Below are positions 25,028-32,940 of a DNA stretch of 64,000 nucleotides, in pieces. The notes beneath the pieces were generated by a model. That model searched no databases and was not told the origin of the DNA. It worked only from the letters and a program-made list of their open reading frames with translations. Within the stretch, counting starts at the first letter, position 1. Each line of letters begins with the position of its first letter. Source of the DNA: Novosphingobium sp. HII-3 (lineage in GTDB: Bacteria > Pseudomonadota > Alphaproteobacteria > Sphingomonadales > Sphingomonadaceae). Location: assembly GCF_002916655.1 (NCBI RefSeq), contig NZ_PPSM01000004.1:50737-114736 (forward strand). The letters are read 5' to 3'. The translations under genes were made by a program, and so were the position numbers.

Positions 25028-25139
25028 GTCGTCTGCCGCCGTTAGGAAGAGGGAATCCAGATCTAGCAAAAATATAACCGAGAAGAACGGCGATCATCCC
25101 CGCTAGCCCGGCAGCGACAGCAAACGAAATGAGAAACAT
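25028..25139 (-). pseudogene. Acyltransferase family 3, 5' part
   Basis: From the ATG at 25139 (GGGGGAAAGG upstream) the frame reads MFLISFAVAAGLAGMIAVLL, an amino-terminal membrane segment, then GFPLPNGGRRL up to the CTAG where the IS5-type element is inserted. Excising the IS and one TA restores the frame into GSVDGLRG of the 3' part at 21458-22563. This shows that the gene was intact before insertion. Confidence 0.82.
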
Positions 25140-25580
25140 TCAGGCCTTTCCCCCGACAGGCTGTGAGATCAGCCCGCAGACTTGGCGGCGCTAAGGGGGA
25201 AACAGGTCAGATTCAAGGCAGCGCGAGTAGGCGTTCCGCCTCGACGGCAATCCGCTGGCGTGCGCTTTGGCGCGACACGCCACCTTTGCCGCCAACCGCT
25301 AGGCAGTAAGAAGGCGGCTAGCCGGGAGCGCGCTATTGCTGGCGAGAGGTGTCAGCAGCGGGAGCGGGCGAGCATGCGCTTCCCTCCATTCTATCGAAGG
25401 GATCGCACCATCGCGCGGCGCCTTGTCCAGTCTGCCGAAGCCAACTTCACCCTCGAGTGAAACCTTGGGATCAAACAGTTAGCCGCAGTTTTGGAACGCT
25501 TCGATCCTCTTCCTCCGGGGGGCCATGGTGCCAGAGGAAAGCGTGACGCGTTGGCACCCCTGCTTAGAAAGAGGATCACC
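25140..25580. other. Intergenic region, no gene seen
   Basis: 441 bases between the divergent acyltransferase remnant and an exported-protein gene. Frames present have no protein-like composition. It must contain the divergent promoters, but no clear core element was recognised. Confidence 0.4.
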
Positions 25581-26015
25581 ATGCGCCCTGCTCTTCTGCT
25601 TGTTTTCGCAGCCTTGCCGGCGACCGCCCAGGCCGCGCCGCACACCAGCCCGGCGGCCGCACGCCAAGTCGTGCAGCGCTATTATGCGGCGATCGAAGGG
25701 GGTGACTTCCGCACGGCGTATCGCCTCTGGGATCGGGGCGGTCAGGCAAGCGGCAAGAGTTTCGCGGCGTTTCGTCAGGGCTTTGCCGCCACGGCGCACA
25801 GTAAGGTGATCGCTGGGGCGCCGGTCGACGGCGATGCCGGCATGAGCCAGCGGTGGATCGACGTACCGGTGGACGTCTACGCAGTCCTGAAGAATGGCCA
25901 GCGCCAGCATTTCCGCGGTCGTTATCGGCTGCGCCGGGTCGTTGAGGGCGTCGGCGCCCCACCCGCCCAACAAAATTGGCACATCGATTCCGCCAGGTTG
26001 GGCAGGGTCGGCTAG
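25581..26015 (+). CDS. Exported hypothetical protein
   Basis: 144 residues from the ATG at 25581 (GAGGAT upstream; the frame is open further upstream without a better start). A signal peptide, MRPALLLVFAALPATAQA, is followed by a domain with a VVQRYYAAIEGGDFRTAYRL helix pair that looks like an SnoaL/NTF2-like fold, common in exported alphaproteobacterial proteins. Likely periplasmic. No catalytic residues could be named. It stands alone with no coupled neighbour. Confidence 0.65.
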   Translation: MRPALLLVFAALPATAQAAPHTSPAAARQVVQRYYAAIEGGDFRTAYRLWDRGGQASGKSFAAFRQGFAATAHSKVIAGAPVDGDAGMSQRWIDVPVDVYAVLKNGQRQHFRGRYRLRRVVEGVGAPPAQQNWHIDSARLGRVG

Positions 26016-26123
26016 GATCTACTCCCGCCAGTCATCGAAGGGATCGATTGTCACAGCCCGCTTCACTTGCTACTCCTGATGCGCTAAAACGCACCAATAG
26101 TATGACGACCCCTGGAGGCTGTT

Positions 26124-26369
26124 ATGGCGACCGTACGCAAAACCATCACCCTTACCGAACAGCAGAATGCGTGGATCGCCGCGCAGATTGAGGCCGGTAG
26201 CTACACCAACGACAGCGAGGCGATCCGCGACCTCATCCGGCGAGAGCAGGAGCGAGGCCTTGAGGTGGAGAGCATCCGGCAAGCGCTGATCGAGGGGGAG
26301 CAGAGTGGAGATCCGGAGCTGTTCGACTTTGCCGCTTTCAAGCGACGCAAAGCCGAGCAGCATGGCTGA
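26124..26369 (+). CDS. parD: ParD-type antitoxin
   Basis: 81 residues. The N-terminal ribbon-helix-helix (RKTITLTEQQNAWIAAQIEA, NDSEAIRDLIRREQ) is typical of ParD. The C-terminal part wraps the toxin in the family. It overlaps parE by eight bases, as usual for these operons. ParD neutralises ParE and represses the operon, probably by binding the region upstream of 26124, where TGCG-CTAAAA-CGCA forms a small dyad near 26080. A plasmid-addiction role is inferred. Confidence 0.88.
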   Translation: MATVRKTITLTEQQNAWIAAQIEAGSYTNDSEAIRDLIRREQERGLEVESIRQALIEGEQSGDPELFDFAAFKRRKAEQHG

Positions 26370-26652
26370 ATACCGGCTTAGCCCGAGGGCGCAGCGCGAC
26401 CTCGACGCGATATTCGACTACACCGTGGCGCACTGGGATCTCGACCAGGCGATGCGCTACACCGACCTGATCGAAGCCGCTTGCGCCGATCTGGCTGAAG
26501 CGCCGCAGCAGGCGCAGGGCTGCGCGAATATTCGGCCCGGCTATCGACGGCGCGGCGTCGAGCAGCACGTCATCTATTTCCGTCCGACCAGCTACGGGAT
26601 CGCCGTCATCCGTATTCTGCATCAGCGCATGGATCCGAGCCGTCACCTGTAG
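26362..26652 (+). CDS. parE: ParE-type toxin
   Basis: 96 residues from the ATG at 26362. MAEYRLSPRAQRDLDAIFDY, the TDLIEAACADLAEAPQQAQG middle and the RILHQRMDPSRHL ending are the standard ParE landmarks. ParE family toxins poison DNA gyrase. Start and overlap with parD are typical. The pair appears intact and lies between the IS-damaged region and the replication module, consistent with post-segregational stabilisation of this replicon. Confidence 0.9.
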   Translation: MAEYRLSPRAQRDLDAIFDYTVAHWDLDQAMRYTDLIEAACADLAEAPQQAQGCANIRPGYRRRGVEQHVIYFRPTSYGIAVIRILHQRMDPSRHL

Positions 26653-26664
26653 GCTCTGGCCAAC

Positions 26665-26937
26665 ATGCAGGCGCCAGTCACCCAGCAGTGGCAGGCGGCA
26701 AACCCAGGATTATTCTACAATCACGGCGCCATCATGGCGGCAATTCCAGATGTTCCTGTTCCTGCTGTCCTTGGGATCGCCAAGGCCCTGAACCGCGCCC
26801 CCAAGACGGACCGGAAAGTCGAGAACGGCAAGGCGATACCGGCGTACTGGTTTCCCGAAGGCCACATAGTGGAGTTAGTAATGACGGGAAGCGAGAAAGC
26901 CCCGGGTGTCCGCATCATGATGGGACACCGCAAGTAG
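26665..26937 (+). CDS. Doubtful small hypothetical protein
   Basis: 90 residues from the first ATG; an internal ATG at 26734 would give 67. Composition is protein-like (PAYWFPEGHIVELVMTG) but no family was recognised and no good ribosome binding site was seen. It may be the 3' fragment of a longer gene lost by rearrangement. Confidence 0.35.
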   Translation: MQAPVTQQWQAANPGLFYNHGAIMAAIPDVPVPAVLGIAKALNRAPKTDRKVENGKAIPAYWFPEGHIVELVMTGSEKAPGVRIMMGHRK

Positions 26938-27292
26938 CCCGGTCTCTGGCAATTGGCTTTGGGGCGGGACAGCACCGGCAAGCCCGACACTCTCGCCGCG
27001 ACCGACGATATCGCGCGCTCGGTCGAAGGTGCGCTGCCCAGCCCAGCCTTGCCCCGCAGTGTCGTCGATAAGACCGGCGCGACTGCCGGCACCGCGCCCC
27101 CCTTCCCTGCTTCCGATCTGCCGGACGCCCGCCCGAGCGAAGCCGCTGGATGGCGTCCTGCTGCCATATGCGTGACGGTACGTCGGAATGTCTGCGCCTC
27201 TACGTGTGTTCATGTCTACAAGTATGATCGTCGGTGCGTCGGCGTGAGACATCCGGCTTCCATCGGGCGGCCCGGTGCCATACCGTGGCGCC
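26938..27292. other. Intergenic region with a TGTAGACAT site
   Basis: 355 bases with no convincing gene. It holds the first copy of the recurring operator-like motif (27212-27220) and the promoter region of the exported protein at 27293. Confidence 0.4.
27212..27220 (-). promoter_or_regulatory. Operator-like site 1 (TGTAGACAT)
   Basis: Exact copy on the minus strand; extended reverse complement ATCATACTTGTAGACATG closely matches site 2. Lies 73 bases before the exported-protein gene. Confidence 0.55.
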
Positions 27293-27745
27293 ATGCGTAT
27301 CCGGCCTTTCCTCCTTGCAGCCCTGCTCGCCCCTCTCGCGGTTCCCGCTCCCGCCCAAGTCGCGGCCGAGCCCACTCGCGTCCTGAGCGCGAAGGGGGCG
27401 CAGCGTCTGATGACGAACAAGGGCGTGACGCTCCAGTGGATCGACTGGAACACGCGAGGCACCGCCGTCGTGCGGCGCGATGGCGAGGTGTGGACGCTGC
27501 GGGGCACCCAGGCAGAGGCCGGCGGACCGGGCCGGCTGTTCCTCGAGGGCACGATAACCGAGATCGGCGCGGACTACTTCACGTTCGAGGGCCGCATCGC
27601 CATCACCGACACGCCAGACCGCGGCCGAACGTGCGACAAGACAAAGACCTGGCACTTCGCGATCACCCAGAACCGCCACTACTATCGCTTGCGTGAATTC
27701 GAATGGTGCGACGACCTGACGGACTACATCGACATCCACTTCTGA
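27293..27745 (+). CDS. Exported hypothetical protein
   Basis: 150 residues from the ATG at 27293. A signal peptide (MRIRPFLLAALLAPLAVPAPAQ) is clear. The mature part has a WTLRG...GRLFLEGTITEIGADYF beta-rich region and three cysteines, one in DRGRTCDKTKTW and one in FEWCDDLTDY, which could form a disulfide. Not recognised. The site-1 motif upstream suggests it is controlled with the partition genes, which would be unusual for an exported protein. Confidence 0.65.
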   Translation: MRIRPFLLAALLAPLAVPAPAQVAAEPTRVLSAKGAQRLMTNKGVTLQWIDWNTRGTAVVRRDGEVWTLRGTQAEAGGPGRLFLEGTITEIGADYFTFEGRIAITDTPDRGRTCDKTKTWHFAITQNRHYYRLREFEWCDDLTDYIDIHF

Positions 27746-27890
27746 GGGCTGTCGGGGTGGCGGGGCGGCGAGACCGCTTCGCGTAGGAAAGCGGGCGGTG
27801 CCATTTCGCCTCGGCGAGGAAGCAGCCACGAAGCGCAGATTAGCGACTACTGCCTGATGGTGCGATCCGGACCCGGGTGTATGATCCTAC

Positions 27891-27904
27891 ACATGTCGAC
27901 ATGT
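27891..27904. repeat. Perfect 14-bp palindrome, variant operator-like site
   Basis: ACATGTCGACATGT is its own reverse complement and shares the ACATGT half with the TGTAGACAT sites around it. Confidence 0.6.
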
Positions 27905-28042
27905 CGCGGCCGATGAGCGCGGCTGTTGGTCGGTGGCGCAGGTCTCCTGCCCCCGATCCTCCATCTGGCTCGCCGCCGCAGCAGCAGCGGAAGCAGCCCA
28001 AGGCGTTACCCCCCAAAATGTCGTTATGTCTTAAATCATACA

Positions 28043-28051
28043 TGTAGACAT
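28043..28051 (+). promoter_or_regulatory. Operator-like site 2 (TGTAGACAT)
   Basis: In the context ATCATACATGTAGACATCT, 53 bases before the membrane-protein gene at 28104. Confidence 0.55.
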
Positions 28052-28103
28052 CTCTGCGCGTGTTCACGATGAGCCCGCGCTAAAGCTTGCGTTCATCACA
28101 CGG

Positions 28104-28436
28104 ATGGGCATTTGGCGGTCCATGGACATTCCCCGCATCTATCACGACTGGATCATATGGATCGGCGATGGCACAGGCCTCCCCGATTCCATCCTGCACA
28201 TCCATGCGGGGCTTACGATCCTCCTCCTCGTGCGCCTGGTGAGCGGGCGATCGCTCGGAACCTTCATCGCCTTCGCGGTCGTGGTCCTGGCCGAGTTCGG
28301 GAACGAGCTGCTGGACTACCTGAACTATGGCCTGCGGGTGGAGGACACGCTGTCCGATATCGCCAACACGCTGTTCTGGCCTTTCGTCATCAGCCTGGCG
28401 GTGCGCCTGCGCCCCATGGCCCGGCACGACCACTAG
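28104..28436 (+). CDS. Small membrane protein near repA
   Basis: 110 residues (or 104 from an ATG at 28122). Two or three hydrophobic segments: ILHIHAGLTILLLVRLV, LGTFIAFAVVVLAEFG and FWPFVISLAVRL. Family not recognised. It is flanked by two TGTAGACAT sites (28043 and 28459) and directly precedes repA, so it probably belongs to the replication/maintenance module. Confidence 0.6.
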   Translation: MGIWRSMDIPRIYHDWIIWIGDGTGLPDSILHIHAGLTILLLVRLVSGRSLGTFIAFAVVVLAEFGNELLDYLNYGLRVEDTLSDIANTLFWPFVISLAVRLRPMARHDH

Positions 28437-28458
28437 ACCCTTCCCCCACCCGCATACA

Positions 28459-28467
28459 TGTAGACAT
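28459..28467 (+). promoter_or_regulatory. Operator-like site 3 (TGTAGACAT)
   Basis: In GCATACATGTAGACATATC, 60 bases before the first iteron of repA. Confidence 0.55.
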
Positions 28468-28526
28468 ATCGACGCACCGACACGTCGGGCAATCCACGTG
28501 TAATGCCCTCTCGGGCAGCGCGCGAA

Positions 28527-28546
28527 TTCCTACTCGAAAGCACGAA
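28527..28546 (+). repeat. Iteron 1
   Basis: TTCCTACTCGAAAGCACGAA, in the same orientation as the four copies after repA. Lies about 80 bases before the repA start. Confidence 0.88.
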
Positions 28547-28601
28547 TCCAACACCGCTCAACGCCTGTCCACCACGGGAAACCGGCTTTTCCTCCCCAAA
28601 G

Positions 28602-28621
28602 TTCGTGCTTTCGAGTAGGAA
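28602..28621 (-). repeat. Iteron 2, inverted, over the repA leader
   Basis: Exact reverse complement of the iteron, ending seven bases before the repA ATG. With iteron 1 it makes a divergent pair; in iteron plasmids inverted copies at the rep promoter serve as autoregulatory operators bound by Rep dimers. Confidence 0.88.
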
Positions 28622-28628
28622 ATCCAAC

Positions 28629-29600
28629 ATGACCCAGCCTGCTTCGAAAACCCCCCGCAAAACTGCCGTTTCGCGCCGTGCGGACGCCTCCCAGCGCGAC
28701 CTGTTCCAGCTCGACAGCCCGTTGATCGGCGAGATCCGCGGCGAACGCTCGCTGATGGCGTTTCCCTTCTTCGCGCTGGCCAAGAGCGCGTGGATGAAGC
28801 CAGTGTCCTACCACCACGGCCCGGTGTCGATCGAGGTGCGCCCTTCGGCCAATGGCGTCGCCACCATCTACGACAAGGAAATCGTCCTCTACATCGCCAG
28901 CCTGATGGCCGCGAAGATCGAGGCGGGGGAGCAGGTAGGCCAGGATTTCCGCTTCACCGCGCACGACCTTTTCGCGGTCACCGGGTCGAACCAGTCTGCC
29001 CGCTCCTACAAGCGCCTGTCCGACGCGCTGGAGCGGCTGCAGGGCACGCAGATCAAGACCAACATCGAGGCGGGCGGGGAAGGGGAGGAGGGCTTCTTCT
29101 CTTGGCTCTCCGAGGCGCGGCTGCACTATTCCAAGACCCGGACCGGCGAGAAGCGGCTGAAGGCCGTGCAGGTGCGACTGTGCGACTGGCTCTACCGCGC
29201 GATCCTGCGCGATCGGCAGGTGCTGGACTATGCCTCCACCTATTTCCAGCTGGGGCCGATCGAGCGGCGGATCTACGAGGTTGCGCGCGCCAGCGGCCCT
29301 GATGTCCCTGGTCGCGAATTCTGCGTCGATCTGGAGACCTTCCGCCTGCAGATCGGCTATCAGAACCCGCTGTCGAACTTCCGCACGGCGCTCAAGCAGG
29401 TCGCCGGCACCGGGAGCATTCCCGACTACGATGTCGAACTGGTCGAAGGGGAGGCCCCTGTCGAGACGCGCGGGCGCGGCCGCAAGTCGGCGCCTGTCAA
29501 CGTCGTCATCACTCGCCGCGCGGCCGAGCCGGAAGCGGGGCAGGAGCAGGGAAGCGAATCGCGCGAATCAGGAGAAGAGGAGCTTGGCGAGGAGGCTTGA
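28629..29600 (+). CDS. repA: Replication initiator protein A (RepA)
   Basis: 323 residues from the ATG at 28629; the frame is open upstream but that part crosses both upstream iterons. The core from DLFQLDSPLIGEIRGERSLM through VSIEVRPSANGVATIYDKEI, RLSDALERLQGTQIKTNI and QLGPIERRIYEVARA is the RPA (replication initiator protein A) family of alphaproteobacterial plasmids, with two winged helices that bind iterons. The C-terminal 50 residues are acidic and low in complexity. It initiates replication at oriV, probably the iteron array right after the gene, and probably represses itself through the upstream inverted pair. Confidence 0.93.
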   Translation: MTQPASKTPRKTAVSRRADASQRDLFQLDSPLIGEIRGERSLMAFPFFALAKSAWMKPVSYHHGPVSIEVRPSANGVATIYDKEIVLYIASLMAAKIEAGEQVGQDFRFTAHDLFAVTGSNQSARSYKRLSDALERLQGTQIKTNIEAGGEGEEGFFSWLSEARLHYSKTRTGEKRLKAVQVRLCDWLYRAILRDRQVLDYASTYFQLGPIERRIYEVARASGPDVPGREFCVDLETFRLQIGYQNPLSNFRTALKQVAGTGSIPDYDVELVEGEAPVETRGRGRKSAPVNVVITRRAAEPEAGQEQGSESRESGEEELGEEA

Positions 29601-29612
29601 GCCGCCAGTTAA

Positions 29613-29727
29613 TTCCTACTCGAAAGCACGAACTGCGAGCCATTTCCTACTCGAAAGCACGAATTAAACTGCGAATTCCTACTCGATAGCACGAACTTTT
29701 TCTGCATTTCCTACTCGAAAGCACGAA
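29613..29727 (+). repeat. Iteron array, candidate oriV
   Basis: Four direct copies of TTCCTACTCGAAAGCACGAA start at 29613, 29644, 29676 and 29708; the third has one change (CGATAG). Spacing of 31-32 bases is three helical turns, so all copies face the same side. An AT-richer stretch (GTTGGATTTTATCTGCGAAAA) follows near 29745 and could be the unwinding site. No perfect DnaA box was seen. Confidence 0.9.
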
Positions 29728-29835
29728 CTGTAAGTTCTTCCGGTGTTGGATTTTATCTGCGAAAATGGCCCCCGCACTGGCGTGGGGCCAGTGCCGTGAT
29801 TTCGACAGAAATGAAGGCGGCCGTGACCACATAAA

Positions 29836-29860
29836 AGAAAGCCCGGCACGAAGGCCGGGC
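29836..29860 (-). terminator. Minus-strand terminator downstream of oriV
   Basis: GCCCGGC (29841-29847) pairs with GCCGGGC (29854-29860) around a 6-nt loop; on the minus strand it is followed by TTTCTTTTA. No minus-strand protein gene ends here. It may end an antisense or leader transcript in the replication region. Confidence 0.55.
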
Positions 29861-30026
29861 ATCCCTGAAAAGGGTAGATGGAGCGACGTCGCCAAACGCC
29901 GATCCGGAACGTGAAATAAGCAGCACGTTCCCTCCCGATACCCCAGAACCCGCGCCGGTTCAAGGATGCGCGTTTCGCGCCACACCCTCTTTTTGCCTGC
30001 GTCCCGGCCCCTGAGGGGGAAGGAAG

Positions 30027-30899
30027 ATGACGATGCTTACCCTGGGCGAAGCGGCGGCGCTTGCGCTCGGTCGCGTGCCGACGGCTGCGCCTGCGGGAGC
30101 CCGCGCCGGCCTACGCCCGCGCGCACCTGGCCGTAGCGGCGCTCCGCATCGCACTGGCGCGCCCGTGCGACGCGACAGCATCGAGGCGGGGACCTTCGAG
30201 GAGCAGTTCTTCGCGGTGCCAGCCAAGGGCGAGACCGACCGTCTGCTGCGTATGGCGCGCACGGCGCTCGACACCGGACGGCGCCTGAAGCGCGCGGTGC
30301 GGACGCAAGGGCACGTCCTTTCGCCCGCCGAAGCCGCGCTCACCGGCATGACCGCCGCGGCCGTGCGCGTGTTCGAGGAGATCTGCACGCTGGCCCGGCT
30401 CAATGCCGGCCGCGTGTTTCCCAGCTACAACCGCCTTGCCGAAGCGACTGCGCTGGGCAGGGCCACGGTGGCCCGCGCGCTTGCAGCGCTCGAGCGTGCC
30501 GGCTTTCTGGTCCGCCAGCGCCGGTTCAAGCGCGTGGAAGGGGAGGGGCCTCGCTATGCCCAGACCTCCAACGCCTATCGCCCGACAGCGCCCCAGCGCC
30601 TGCTGCGCCTCCTGCCGCGCTGGATGACCCCGGCGCCGATCCCCGACGATGCCGCATACCGCCAGACCGAGCGCGCCGAGCAGCTGGAGCAGATGCATCG
30701 CAGCCTGACCTGCCGAGAGCTCGCCGAAACTGTTGTGGGTGGCGCGCTTGGCCGCGTTCTCGCCAAGCTGGGTGCTGCTCTCGACCGTCGCGACATGCAG
30801 CCTCAGTGCGAGTCTCAAATCCAGCCTCAACCGCTACCCGATTCAATTTCGTTCACGCCGATATGGCGTCGGGCTAGCCGCCCGACACGTCTCGCCTGA
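30027..30899 (+). CDS. Helix-turn-helix plasmid protein
   Basis: 290 residues from the ATG at 30027 (GGAAGG just upstream). A winged helix lies at about residues 118-165 (LARLNAGRVFPSYNRLAEAT, ATVARALAALERAGFLVRQR), followed by a GEGPRYAQTSNAYRP stretch that recurs in a family of alphaproteobacterial plasmid replication-associated proteins. It probably binds DNA near the origin, either as a copy-number regulator or a second initiator. The arginine-rich N-terminus is poorly ordered. It follows oriV and precedes parA in the common order of such replicons. Confidence 0.72.
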   Translation: MTMLTLGEAAALALGRVPTAAPAGARAGLRPRAPGRSGAPHRTGAPVRRDSIEAGTFEEQFFAVPAKGETDRLLRMARTALDTGRRLKRAVRTQGHVLSPAEAALTGMTAAAVRVFEEICTLARLNAGRVFPSYNRLAEATALGRATVARALAALERAGFLVRQRRFKRVEGEGPRYAQTSNAYRPTAPQRLLRLLPRWMTPAPIPDDAAYRQTERAEQLEQMHRSLTCRELAETVVGGALGRVLAKLGAALDRRDMQPQCESQIQPQPLPDSISFTPIWRRASRPTRLA

Positions 30900-31088
30900 C
30901 GGCGACAAGCCCTGAAATGCCTCTCGCACCTGAAACATCACATAAGACGCAGCCTCGAAGCGTCGGCTTTCGCCGCCGCAATGCTCCCCAGGGGGATCAG
31001 GTCGCTTCGTCATCTCTTGCCGGCAGACGGCATTCATGGGGAAGGGGTCTGCCCTGGAAAATCGCGCTTACAGCTCGACAAATGGACG

Positions 31089-31097
31089 TGTAGACAT
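31089..31097 (+). promoter_or_regulatory. Operator-like site 4 (TGTAGACAT) at the parA start
   Basis: In GGACGTGTAGACATGTATGG; it ends 14 bases before the parA ATG and overlaps the approach to the GGAGG element, a good position for autorepression. Confidence 0.6.
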
Positions 31098-31111
31098 GTA
31101 TGGAGGTCGTC

Positions 31112-31777
31112 ATGTCCAACACACCTAGAACCATCGCGGTCATCAGCCAGAAGGGCGGGGCGGGCAAGACCACTCTGGCCCTGCACCTGGCCGCGATTGC
31201 GCAGTAAGCCGGCCGCGTCTCGCTGATCATCGACACCGATCCTCAGGCGACCGCCAGCCAGTGGGCCGCCTGGCGCGAGGACCGGCCGCCCGAAGTGATC
31301 GACAGCCCGCCGCCCCGGCTTGCCGCCAAGGTCGCCGCCGCACAGGGGCAAGGCGCGGAACTCGTCGTGATCGACACGCCGCCCCATGCAGACAGCGCCG
31401 CGCGCGCCGCGGTAGAAGTCGCCGATCTCGTGCTGATCCCGTGCCGGCCAAGCGCGTTCGATCTGGCAGCTATCCAGACCACGGCCAAGCTGGTGCAGCT
31501 GCTGCGCAAGCCCGCTTTTGTCGTGTTCACCGCCGGTCCGCCCAATGCGCCGCGCATCTATGCCGAGGCGAGCGAACTGGTCGACAGCTACGGTACGCCG
31601 CCGTGCCCAGTGATCCTGCCTGATCGTGCCGCCTATCGCCACGCCAGCGCCGAGGGGCGTACCGTCACCGAAGCCGATCCCTCCGGTCGTGCCGCCGAGG
31701 AAATCCGCGAGCTGTACAAGTGGACATGCCAACAACTCGACATGTCTACAAAGGAAAATCGAAAGGCCCCCGCATGA
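31112..31777 (+). pseudogene. parA: ParA partition ATPase with an in-frame stop
   Basis: A short ParA of the ParF type (222 codons with stop). The deviant Walker A, ISQKGGAGKTTLALHLA, spans residues 11-27, then codon 32 is TAA (31205-31207). The frame continues perfectly after it: SLIIDTDPQATASQWAAW (Walker A'), VVIDTPPHADSAARAA (Walker B) and VLIPCRPSAFDLAAI. Only a single codon is affected, so this is a recent nonsense mutation, a readthrough case or a sequencing error. As read, no functional ATPase is made. The 3' end overlaps the partner gene by four bases. Confidence 0.88.
31742..31750 (-). promoter_or_regulatory. Operator-like site 5 (TGTAGACAT) inside the parA 3' end
   Basis: ATGTCTACA lies 24 bases before the start of the ribbon-helix-helix partner, next to a looser copy (TGTACAAGTGGACATG at 31713-31728). 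Confidence 0.55.
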
Positions 31778-32067
31778 GCCGCAAGCCCAGCTTCGCCAAC
31801 CTGCGTACCGCCGCCAGGCCCACCCCCGTACCCGACGAGCCCCAGGCAGCACCGGCACCCGCGCCCGCGCCTGCCGAGGACAAGCCCGCACAAGGCCGCC
31901 CTGAAAGCCGCGTCGGCCGCAAGCAGATCGCCGGCTTCTTCACTCCCGAAATGAGCTTCGCCATGCACATGCTCGCCCGCCGTCAGGGCCGCAGCCTGCA
32001 GGCCCTGATGGCAGAAGCCTTCAACGACGTACTACGCAAACACGGAGAAAGCCCGATCGGGGAGTAG
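31774..32067 (+). CDS. Ribbon-helix-helix partition partner (ParG-like)
   Basis: 97 residues from the ATG overlapping the parA stop. A flexible proline/alanine-rich N-terminus (residues 10-45) is followed by a compact domain: GRKQIAGFFTPEMSFAMHML, then RRQGRSLQALMAEAFNDVLR, a ribbon-helix-helix. The layout matches ParG-type centromere-binding proteins, whose mobile tail stimulates the ParF ATPase and whose core binds operator/centromere repeats. The TGTAGACAT sites around parA and repA are the likely targets; this is inference. It converges on rmlA with three bases between. Confidence 0.75.
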   Translation: MSRKPSFANLRTAARPTPVPDEPQAAPAPAPAPAEDKPAQGRPESRVGRKQIAGFFTPEMSFAMHMLARRQGRSLQALMAEAFNDVLRKHGESPIGE

Positions 32068-32070
32068 GCT

Positions 32071-32940
32071 TTAGTGTCCAGATACCGCGTTTAGGATCGC
32101 CCGGCCGTACGCGGTCTTCTTGAACCGCTCTCCTGCGGCGCGTGCCTGGTCGGCTGAGATGAAGCCCATCTCGTAAGCGATTTCCTCAAGGCAGGCGACC
32201 TGCACGCCCTGGCGGTGCTGGAGCGTGCGAACGAACTCGCCGGCTTCCAGCAGGCTGTCGTGCGTGCCGGTGTCGAGCCAGGCATAGCCGCGGCCCATCT
32301 GCTCCACGTAGAGGTCGCCGGCCTCCATATAGAGGCGGTTGAGGTCGGTGATTTCCAGTTCGCCGCGCGGGGAGGGCTTCAGGTTGCGGGCGAACTCGAC
32401 GACGCGATTGTCGTAGAAGTACAGGCCGGTCACCGCGTGGTTGGACTTGGGCTGAGCCGGCTTTTCCTCAAGGCTGATGGCCTGGCCACCTTCGCCGAAC
32501 TCGACCACGCCATAGCGCTCCGGATCCTCGACCCGGTAGCTGAAGACGGTGGCGCCGGACTTGCGCGCGACCGCGTTCGCCAGCAGGTCGGTCAGGTGCG
32601 CGCCGAAGAAGATGTTGTCGCCCAGCACCAACGCGACATTGTCGTCGCCGATGAAGTCCGCGCCGATGGTGAAAGCCTGCGCCAGGCCGTCGGGGCTGGG
32701 CTGCTCGGCATATTCGATGTTCAGCCCGAACGCCGATCCGTCCTCGAACAGGCGCTGGTAGTTGTTCAGGAATTCCGGGCTGGAAATGATGAGAATGTCG
32801 CGGATTCCCGCCAGCATCAGGACGCTGAGCGGATAATAGATCATCGGCTTGTCGTAGACGGGAAGCAGCTGCTTGTTCACCGCCAGCGTGGCCGGGTGGA
32901 GGCGCGTGCCGGAACCGCCGGCGAGGATGATGCCCTTCAT
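32071..32940 (-). CDS. rmlA: Glucose-1-phosphate thymidylyltransferase RmlA
   Basis: 289 residues, full length. The nucleotide-binding start [46 protein letters not shown] and [20 protein letters not shown] are all in place. It makes dTDP-glucose from dTTP and glucose-1-phosphate, the first step to dTDP-L-rhamnose. The ATG overlaps the rmlD stop (ATGA). It is the last gene of the exopolysaccharide run and converges on the partition operon. Confidence 0.97.
   Translation of the reverse strand: MKGIILAGGSGTRLHPATLAVNKQLLPVYDKPMIYYPLSVLMLAGIRDILIISSPEFLNNYQRLFEDGSAFGLNIEYAEQPSPDGLAQAFTIGADFIGDDNVALVLGDNIFFGAHLTDLLANAVARKSGATVFSYRVEDPERYGVVEFGEGGQAISLEEKPAQPKSNHAVTGLYFYDNRVVEFARNLKPSPRGELEITDLNRLYMEAGDLYVEQMGRGYAWLDTGTHDSLLEAGEFVRTLQHRQGVQVACLEEIAYEMGFISADQARAAGERFKKTAYGRAILNAVSGH

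Larger units (their letters stand above)
27746..28103. other. Intergenic region with a palindrome and a TGTAGACAT site
   Basis: 358 bases with no gene. It holds the perfect palindrome ACATGTCGACATGT (27891-27904), preceded by GTATGATC as at site 1, and the exact TGTAGACAT copy at 28043-28051. Confidence 0.5.

Noticed and set aside
31034..31891. 285-residue minus-strand frame over parA
   Set aside because: It lies antisense to the conserved ParA motifs and has shadow composition; the plus-strand gene with one stop is the real one.
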